From assembly GCA_009602725.1 (NCBI GenBank), contig WELB01000090.1, forward strand, positions 358,844-373,471: a stretch of 14,628 nt of DNA, in the 5' to 3' direction. This stretch comes from Spirogloea muscicola (taxonomy: Eukaryota; Streptophyta; Zygnematophyceae; Spirogloeales; Spirogloeaceae). Under the pieces are notes generated by a model. The model was given only the letters and a program-made list of their open reading frames with translations, had not been told where the DNA came from and searched no databases. Positions 9,641-14,628 of the stretch are shown one piece after another (position 1 is the first letter of the stretch; the number at the start of each line of letters is the position of its first letter). A program made the position numbers and the translations under genes.

Positions 9641-9808
9641 TCATGTGTGAGCAGAAGGAAATTGCCCTCTGCAGCAGCGGCTTGAGAGATAGGGGCACTG
9701 CTGCCGCACCTCCCTCATCTCGTTGAAGCTGACGACGACAAAGGTAGTGATGGCGGCGGCGGTGATGCCCAGGAATGGCGCAATGTAGTCCTGTGGGAAT
9801 TCGGCCAT
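9641..9808 (-). CDS. Small hypothetical membrane protein, possibly a first exon
   Basis: From the ATG at 9808-9806 the - strand encodes MAEFPQDYIAPFLGITAAAI and continues through TTFVVVSFNEMRE. That is 33 residues with one membrane-spanning helix at about 8-28 and a charged end. Read without splicing, the frame runs to a stop at 9641 (55 residues) with a Cys/Arg-rich tail that looks unlike protein. GAG|GTGCGG at 9710/9709 is a possible splice donor in phase 0, so only 9808-9710 may be coding, but I could not find a convincing next exon before the repeat arm at 9501. Upstream sequence is GC-rich like a 5' leader. I do not recognise the protein. It sits between two inverted retroelement ends and may be a captured or broken host gene, or chance. 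Confidence 0.3.
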   Translation of the reverse strand: MAEFPQDYIAPFLGITAAAITTFVVVSFNEMREVRQQCPYLSSRCCRGQFPSAHT

Positions 9809-10156
9809 GGGCAGCGGGAGGCGAAAGTCGCGTTGCTGTGGTGGGAGAAGGCCGCCAGCTGCCTCGAGGCCAGTGTCGCCGGCGGCTATTGAGCACAAGT
9901 GGCAGCTGTGGAGCTCGGTGTGTTGCCTTGGCTGCGGGGGGAGCAAGGCGCAGGGGGCTTGCTTGGAGGGCGGAAATATGAGAAGGGAGGCCAAAGACGC
10001 TTCCAGTAGAGGAACTGTCTTTCCTTTCAGTGGAGGGCGAGGCTGTGAGAGGTCAGCCCAGTAAAATATGACCAAGCCAAAGCATGCTCATGCGTTGCAT
10101 CAGAAAGCTGGTCGAGCCTTAGCTGGTAGCTCAAGAGCTTGTCGATTGCCGTCCTA

Positions 10157-10305
10157 TATTCGGGCATCAAATAGCGACCTCTATGTGCTGACTCGTGGTT
10201 ACTGAGCGGGTCAGCTTAGCAGCAGGTGAGGTACATTATCAATGTGCTTGCCTTCGTACTTGGCCACACATGGCCCTCCATCTCTTAATACACACGCATT
10301 TTCCC
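10157..10305 (+). repeat. Retroelement 3' end, right arm of a long inverted repeat
   Basis: On the + strand this reads SDLYVLTRGY with TGA at 10203-10205, followed by the same 3' flank as the left arm and ending ...CACGCATTTTCCC. It is the only tail copy in the window on the + strand. The two arms enclose 655 bp (9502-10156) and face each other stop-codon outward. Confidence 0.9.
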
Positions 10306-10500
10306 CCAAAGCAAGCCGAAGGGGGTCTGGCCGCGCTTTATTTTTGAAGGGGGGCGAGGGGTGTGCAAAATAAAGAAAGTGCTCGCCCATTGAGAATAGG
10401 GGCTGGAAAAGCCAGCCCAAAAGCGACAAAGGACGAGAAGGGGGCCAGAGGAAGCGCTAAGAAAACGAGCACATAAAGAAACAAAGCAGTTATGGATCAC
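10306..10500. other. Non-coding stretch between two retroelement 3' ends, with hairpin
   Basis: No gene is visible. The stretch lies between a + strand retroelement end and the - strand end that begins at 10501, so the two are tail to tail. It contains a perfect 7-bp hairpin, GGGCTGG (10400-10406) and CCAGCCC (10412-10418), with a 5-base loop. Related sequence (GACTGGCTTTTC...CAGCCC on the - strand) follows the tail copy at 11840, so the hairpin is probably part of the 3' UTR of that subfamily. Confidence 0.5.
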
Positions 10501-10622
10501 TCAGTAACCCCTGCTAAGCAGCCCTAGGTCAGAGACGCTAGGCTCCTGGAAGTGGGTCCCCTGGCCAGAGCCAGAGGCAGCAGCGAGAGCTCTGCCGGCC
10601 CGCAGGTGCAGAGCGCGGGACA
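10501..10622 (-). pseudogene. Retroelement C-terminal tail copy
   Basis: The - strand frame reads SRALHLRAGRALAAASGS and ends VSDLGLLSRGY with TGA at 10503-10501. It matches the tail copies at 10832, 11840 and 12183. The conserved upstream part (RLSVSLQRS) is replaced by other sequence that leads into the GA repeat at 10665, so the copy is 5'-truncated. Confidence 0.65.
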
Positions 10623-10659
10623 TTGAGGAAAGAGGAAAGGAGGAAGCGCTCGCCCATAG

Positions 10660-10664
<5 letters not shown>

Positions 10665-10704
<40 letters not shown>
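10665..10704 (+). repeat. (GA)20 microsatellite
   Basis: Twenty uninterrupted GA units. They create artificial (Ser-Leu)n and (Glu-Arg)n frames on the two strands. Confidence 0.97.
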
Positions 10705-10707
<3 letters not shown>

Positions 10708-10831
10708 CGCGCGGGGCGCGTGAAATGAAATGGGGGCCAATTCAAGCCGATAAATTGCTCAGGCAGAGTCTAGGGCAAACTGAACAGGGCTACATAATAC
10801 GGAAACCGAAACCAAGGTGCCTAAGGTGACA

Positions 10832-11590
10832 TCAGTACCCACGGGTGAGCACAAACAAATCCGACAAGCTGACTTGGGGAGCTGGAGCGCCGCCACGAAA
10901 GCTGGAGGCCTGACTTAAAGCGCGCCCTGCACGTTGATGAAGAGCCAATGCTTGCGAGCGCTGCAAACTAAGTGAGAGCCGCAATTTATGATATGCAACT
11001 AAGGCCTGCGGAATGCTGGAGTGGCCCAAGCTGCCCCCCCGACTTCGACGACGCACATCGACTAGCCGGGCCAGATGCTGGATCAGGGAGGACCATTTGA
11101 CGCAGTAGCCTCCGTGGATATCCGTGGCACACGGAAATTGGTCCCCTCGGGGATGGTCCTGGTAGTGCCGCTCCTACTTGCGCTCCGCACTGGACGTGGC
11201 CCAGCCAGACACGGTGGACGTGGGTGCGCCAGCCTTATACGCATCGATCAGTACCACGTCCAGGAGCAGACGAGGCCCACCGCCCCGGGGGGTGGCGACC
11301 ACGTCCAGACGCCGCATGTATGGCTTGCCGCGCCTTGAGGAGATTGGCATGATGCCGGACATCTCCATCGCCGGATGATACCCCGCCTCCCGCACAATTC
11401 CAAACATAGCGTCCCTGAGTAAGTCGTGGGAAGCAAAGCGCTCCCCCTCAACACATCCCAGCATATGAGCAGCTAGATCGAGCTTGTCAACGGCAAGGTG
11501 GCCACACTCGCACTGGCGGACGCCAGCCAAGCAAGGGGGGTGGAGGCCGAGGTGGTGGTGGAGCGCTGTGCGATTCAGTGAGTCGAAGGG
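10832..11590 (-). pseudogene. Non-LTR retrotransposon C-terminal fragment: zinc knuckle, nuclease-like region, tail
   Basis: Reading the - strand from about 11590, the first frame gives ALHHHLGL, then a zinc-binding pattern (C-x-C at CECGH, with later H and C in AAHMLGC). SHDLLRDAMFGIVREAGY follows, then RRLDVVAT...GGGPRLLLDVVLIDAY. The order 'CxCG...H..C, HD.LRDA, LDV...LLLDV' is the usual arrangement after the polymerase in these elements, where the last part resembles a restriction-like nuclease. The frame breaks at about 11174-11056. There the expected 'VP...T..YG' segment and SLIQHLARLVDVRRR appear in different frames. The last frame (11056-10832) gives KLRLSLSLQRSQALALHQRA and ends LSDLFVLTRGY, stop at 10834-10832. 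Frameshifted and lacking a polymerase, this is a dead remnant. Confidence 0.65.
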
Positions 11591-11802
11591 ACTCGTATAT
11601 CGGCAGAGCGTTTAACCATCAGACGCGCCCGGGGAGCTGATGGAAAGGAGCCGGGTGAGGCCACGTCCATCGTCCTTGAGCAGTCAAAGAGAAGAGAGAA
11701 GTGGCACTCCCAATGGGGGCAAGGGCTGCGAAAAGCCAGTCTAAAAAGAATTGACAAAGGTTCGGAAGGGCCTACAAGCGTTCAGCAGCTACGAAGGGGC
11801 CT
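11591..11802. other. Non-coding spacer between retroelement pieces
   Basis: No gene is visible. On the - strand this follows the unit 1 tail and precedes the zinc-knuckle fragment. Its upper part resembles the 3' flank found after the copy at 10501 (GACTGGCTTTTC, then CATTGGGAGTGCCACTTCT), so it is probably old 3' UTR. Confidence 0.4.
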
Positions 11803-12145
11803 GAAGATGCTATGTCAGAACAGGGGGAGGATGGAACACTCAGTAGTTACGAGTGAGGAGCCTCAGATCCGACAGACTAGCTGCCAGAAAAGTATCCCCC
11901 TGACGAAAACTGGAGGCCGCAGCGAAAGCACGGCCAGAACGCAGATGCAGAGCGTGGGCCATGGATCGCCGAAGGGATACTGACAATCTTATGCGATACA
12001 CTTGATCCCACGAGCCAGCGTTGAAGTCAGCTGGCTCACCGCGCCTGCAGGACACAGCGCGTTGCGCAGGCTTGGCCATCAGGTCGAGGCACTGGGACCC
12101 GAGAGCCCCGTGCACGTTCACGTCCCCGTGCACATACAATTGCCT
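11803..12145 (-). repeat. Tandem retroelement tail module, unit 1
   Basis: This is a degenerate unit of a head-to-tail array with a period of about 343 bp. On the - strand it encodes DVNVHGALGSQCLDLMAKP, QRAVSCRRGEPADFNA, YRIRLSVSLRRSMAHALHL and SLSDLRLLTRNY with TGA at 11842-11840, followed by short 3' flank. The same landmark (+ strand GAGTGAGGAGCCTCAGATCC) occurs at 11851 and 12194. Confidence 0.85.
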
Positions 12146-12484
12146 GAAGAAGCTGTGGCAGTACGGGGGGAAAATGGACCACTCCGTATTTACGAGTGAG
12201 GAGCCTCAGATCCGACAGACTAGCTGCCGGAAAAGTATCCCCCTGACGAAAGCCGGAGGCTGCAGCAAGAGTACGGCCAGCACGCCAATGCAGAGCGTGG
12301 GCCAAGGACCGCTGAAGGGATACTGACAATCTCATACGATAGACTTGAGCCCACGAGCTTGCGGCATTAAAATCAGCCGGCTCACCACACTTACAGGACA
12401 CAGCGCGGCGCACAAACCTGGCCAGCAGGTTGAGCCACTGGGACTCGAAGGCCCCGTGCACGTCCACAGCCAGGGGGACGAGTG
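12146..12484 (-). repeat. Tandem retroelement tail module, unit 2 (stop codon lost)
   Basis: The unit encodes SLVPLAVDVHGAFESQWL, RRAVSCKCGEPADFNA, YRMRLSVSLQRSLAHALHW and SLSDLRLLTRKY. At the position where other copies have TGA it has GGA (12185-12183), so the frame reads on into the 3' flank and towards unit 1. Sequence after this point (TCCCCC...CTTCTTCAGGC) matches the flank after unit 1. Confidence 0.85.
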
Positions 12485-12635
12485 AGCATAGAAGTGATCT
12501 GCCAAGCTCACCTGGAACGCCGGCACAGCAGCTTGCAAGCCAGTGGCTTGGTCTAGTGCGCACCTGAAACGCTGATGTATTGCCAGAGCCTGATACGCTG
12601 CATGTAAGCTAGAGCCGCAATTTTATATGAGCAAC
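12485..12635 (-). repeat. Tandem retroelement tail module, unit 3 (most degenerate)
   Basis: On the - strand the pieces HIKLRL, YQALAIHQRF, CALDQATGLQ and PAFQVSLADHFYA line up with KLRLSLSLQRSQALALHQRA and PAPQVSLSDLFVL of the copy at 10832, but in shifted frames. A final CTC ACT CGT (LTR) survives and is joined directly to the start of unit 2. Its DNA (AGAGCCGCAATTT...) also matches near 10974. It is closer to the 10832 copy than to units 1 and 2. Confidence 0.6.
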
Positions 12636-12841
12636 CAATGTAAACTGTGCGGCTGCTGACTAGGGGTTACAGAGAAACCGTCCTGGACTTTTAAATCACT
12701 ACGTGTGCCTGCTCCCCTGGGAACTTTTCAGAAAGTAACGCCCTAAATAACCTGCTTATCAATTCCAAATTATGCCCCACCTTCAGTGCAATTAGATGCA
12801 TTTTCAAATCTTGCGTACACTGGGTAATTTTCCAACTTTTT

Positions 12842-12879
12842 CTTTTTCTCACACAAGCTGCTTTTTCTCACACAAGCGG
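12842..12879 (+). repeat. 19-bp tandem duplication
   Basis: CTTTTTCTCACACAAGCTG (12842-12860) is followed immediately by CTTTTTCTCACACAAGCGG (12861-12879), with one mismatch. Confidence 0.95.
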
Positions 12880-12890
12880 AGTGTTTGTAG

Positions 12891-12936
12891 GTGCCGGACA
12901 TATTCAGCAAGTGCCTAATATGTCCAGAACAGGCAC
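12891..12936. repeat. Two-part inverted repeat (hairpin)
   Basis: Inner arms GGACATATT (12896-12904) and AATATGTCC (12917-12925) are a perfect 9-bp pair with a 12-base loop. Outer arms GTGCC (12891-12895) and GGCAC (12932-12936) extend it after a 6-base one-sided bulge. Its function is unknown. Confidence 0.75.
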
Positions 12937-13044
12937 TTTCGGCTGGCCTCCTTAAAACATTCTTTTACTCAGGTCGTCTGTTAATCTGCTTTTACATCCA
13001 CAACCAGCACCCTAACCAAGCGAAGTACCATCTGACATAGTCAC

Positions 13045-13057
13045 TTTATTACTTACA
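13045..13057 (-). terminator. Probable polyadenylation signal of the small - strand gene
   Basis: On the - strand the sequence reads TGTAAGTAATAAA, combining the TGTAA signal used by green algae with AATAAA. It lies about 390 nt after the stop codon of the gene at 13445-14226, a plausible 3' UTR length. Confidence 0.4.
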
Positions 13058-13444
13058 CCTTGCCTGATCAGGAAGCTGCTGGAGTGCAGAGCAGTACAAG
13101 TGGAGTGGTCTTTTCATTCACAAATTTCAGACTTGAGTCAAGACTGCATTGGAATTATTTGGTGAAGAATTCGACCTGCAAATTAATAGGACGCGCACTA
13201 CAAGTTGCAACTACATTATTTATACTTACTGCTCGTGGCACATGCCGAATACGATCACTCCCAAACTTGTCATCTTGACAAAACTAAGACACAAAAATTG
13301 TGTAACCAGTAAAAGACCAGCCAACTAAGTGGCCAACTTTGAGGGTGTGAAATCGTCTGCTAGTGTACATCACCTTCAAGGCCTTGCAGTCATTGGGCGA
13401 AACCGCTGGCAGGCTAGTGCTCATGGTGGGTTGCTCTTAACAGC
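13058..13444 (-). other. Probable 3' UTR of the small acidic-protein gene
   Basis: This lies between the TGA at 13447-13445 and the putative polyadenylation signal. A + strand ORF (13060-13278) runs across it but has no recognisable motif, and I do not call it. Confidence 0.35.
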
Positions 13445-14226
13445 TCACTGTGCGTCGTCAGGGAGGCGCTCTGTGTCAATGGACGAGAGGTCTGATCGCT
13501 CGCCAGGCTGTGGCACATTCTGCGTCATGCTCTCTGAAAATTTGCCCGCTCCCTCGGCCTCCAACTTCTCCTCCTCTGCAGGAGGTGGACCCAACTAGAA
13601 GTGAGAAAGGTCACAATATTGAATATCACAGTGCAGAATCACCTCAAATTATTTGCTCATACAATTCAGCATTCAGCATGTAATTGGGTGAGATGTGATG
13701 TGCAGCTGCTGCACATACTATCGACTGCAACGATTGTGTCAAGGTGCACAGTGTAAATGCTGGCGTGCACCATGGCACTGCAGAGCCCAAGTGCAGCACT
13801 GACACTCTGCACTAAAATAATGGTGGCCGTCCCACCTGCAGCCTCCTCGTCTGTGAACTCTGGGGCATCCTCACCAGCGACCTGCTCCGCATTCTTGTCA
13901 CGCTTCATGTCCCTGTCCTGGTCTGGTGCCAGGACCGGAATAAGCTCGTCCTTGTTTGTTGTCGGATAATCATACTCTGGGCCAGAACCAGTCATCTCCG
14001 CGTATCCCTGCAGTAGTAGGTTAACCAGTTGGTGTCCCAACAGTTCTCTAACTGCCGAGGCGTGGCCCACCACAAAGAGCTCTTCCAATTGTACGCAATG
14101 AGCACCTGAATAGCATTGAGGATAGCAGGTGGAGAGGATGCATGGCAAGTAACATGGCGCAGGTACTCCAAGGCAAGCAAGAGCAAGAGGAGAAAGAGGA
14201 GGGCAGCTGACCTGATCAGTGGCCAT
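13445..14226 (-). CDS. Small acidic protein of unknown function (three exons)
   Basis: Three - strand exons join in frame: 14226-14212 (MATDQ), 14007-13836 (starting GYAEMTGSGPEYDYP) and 13575-13445 (starting EEEKLEAEGAGKF, ending ERLPDDAQ and TGA). They total 318 nt, or 105 residues. The start has a strong context (ACCATGG). The introns are 204 and 260 bp, like those of the starch synthase gene, with borders CAG|GTCAGC...CTGCAG (phase 0) and GCAG|GTGGGA...CTGCAG (phase 1). The protein is rich in Asp, Glu, Pro and Ser, has no membrane segment and is probably disordered. I do not recognise it. Exons 2-3 are the firmer part; the tiny first exon and possible upstream exons are less certain. Confidence 0.5.
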
Positions 14227-14628
14227 GGTTGCGGAGGTGGCGACAAAGGGGCGGTGGCCGTAACCAGCAGCTGCCCCGAGGTCAAGTCACCAGGTGGGAG
14301 CACAGCTTAGGGAGTGGTGAAGGCGCCCACGAAGCAAGCACAGAGAGGAGTGCCAACGAGGTTGCCCACGGGGGGAGCACAGGTGCTGCAGAGCAAGGAC
14401 AGATTGAGAATGGCAGGGACGCGCTCGGCTCGGCTTCTCCTGCCACGAGACCCCCAGCAGCTTGAGCAGCTTGAGGCCGAGCTGGGCGATGGCGGGCTGC
14501 CGGCGCCAGCGGGGCAGGAGGGAGGGAGGAGGGAGAGAGGCAGGGGGGAGGGCCTTGGGGCGCCGCAGCGAGCGTGGGCCCGGGCGGCCCTGCCGTGGCG
14601 CGGGCGCGCGGGCGGCGCGTGGGGGGCC
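14227..14628 (-). promoter_or_regulatory. GC-rich upstream region of the small acidic-protein gene
   Basis: The last 400 bp rise steeply in GC and are C-rich on the - strand (CTCCCTCC tracts, then GCGCCGCCCGCG-like sequence), like the region before the starch synthase start. This fits a 5' UTR and promoter for the - strand gene. A helix-like - strand frame (IAQLGLKLLKLLGVSW) near 14500-14445 could be an exon of this or another gene running off the window, but I cannot support it. Confidence 0.35.

Larger units (their letters stand above)
12636..13044. other. AT-richer non-coding region
   Basis: No coding sequence is supported. The stretch contains a 19-bp tandem duplication and a two-part hairpin (listed separately) and lies between the retroelement array and the 3' end of the small - strand gene. 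Confidence 0.5.

Noticed and set aside
10501-10745. (Ser-Leu)n and (Glu-Arg)n ORFs
   Set aside because: They are produced by the GA dinucleotide repeat and are not genes.
11600-11670. tRNA-like sequence on the - strand (GCGT...ACGC D-stem, TTCGACTC)
   Set aside because: The anticodon and T stems do not pair properly, the loop sizes are wrong and there is no acceptor stem, so it is neither a tRNA nor a clear tRNA-derived SINE.
11803-12635. CRISPR-like or satellite array
   Set aside because: The units are about 343 bp long, imperfect and protein-derived, with no short repeat-spacer structure.
14229-14465. 78-residue + strand ORF near the right end
   Set aside because: It is Gly/Ala/Arg-rich, out of frame in GC-rich DNA, and lies in the upstream region of the - strand gene.

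Overview
The window looks like nuclear DNA from a green alga, most likely a chlorophyte. Three things suggest this: one gene is split by 18 short introns (139-411 bp), it encodes a plastid-type class IV starch synthase, and one putative polyadenylation region combines TGTAA with AATAAA. The genus cannot be named from sequence alone. One ambiguous base (n, position 9025) indicates draft assembly.

Left half (1-7945, + strand): a GC-rich 5' region leads into a starch synthase IV gene. I could join 19 exons in consistent phase into a 1197-residue reading frame. The order is N-terminal leader, acidic linker, about 450 residues of coiled coil, an SS4-type linker, a GT5 glycogen/starch synthase catalytic domain and a GT1-type C-terminal half. 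All the usual ADP-glucose synthase motifs are present. Two introns use GC-AG borders. Non-coding 3' sequence follows to about 8345.

Middle and right (8346-12635): a repeat-rich stretch. It holds a weak LTR/primer-binding-site candidate (8346-8853), a fragment of the region that follows the reverse transcriptase in non-LTR retrotransposons (8985-9349), and a small ORF with one membrane span lying between two long inverted repeats (9350-9501 and 10157-10305). It also holds a longer retroelement C-terminal fragment (10832-11590) and a degenerate head-to-tail array of the same C-terminal module (11803-12635). Most retroelement pieces are on the - strand. Seven copies of the C-terminal tail can be recognised, one of them on the + strand. 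Microsatellites (GGGA, CAG, GA) sit between them.

Right end (12636-14628): AT-richer non-coding DNA with a short tandem repeat and a hairpin, then a small - strand gene. That gene can be assembled as three exons in phase, giving a 105-residue acidic, probably disordered protein that I do not recognise, with a strong start context. The terminal 400 bp are GC-rich and fit its upstream region.

The starch synthase would act in the chloroplast to start and shape starch granules. Nothing in the window links the two small right-hand genes to that job. I found no convincing new multi-gene system. The most unusual material is the tandemly repeated retroelement tail module and the recent-looking inverted repeat around the small membrane ORF.
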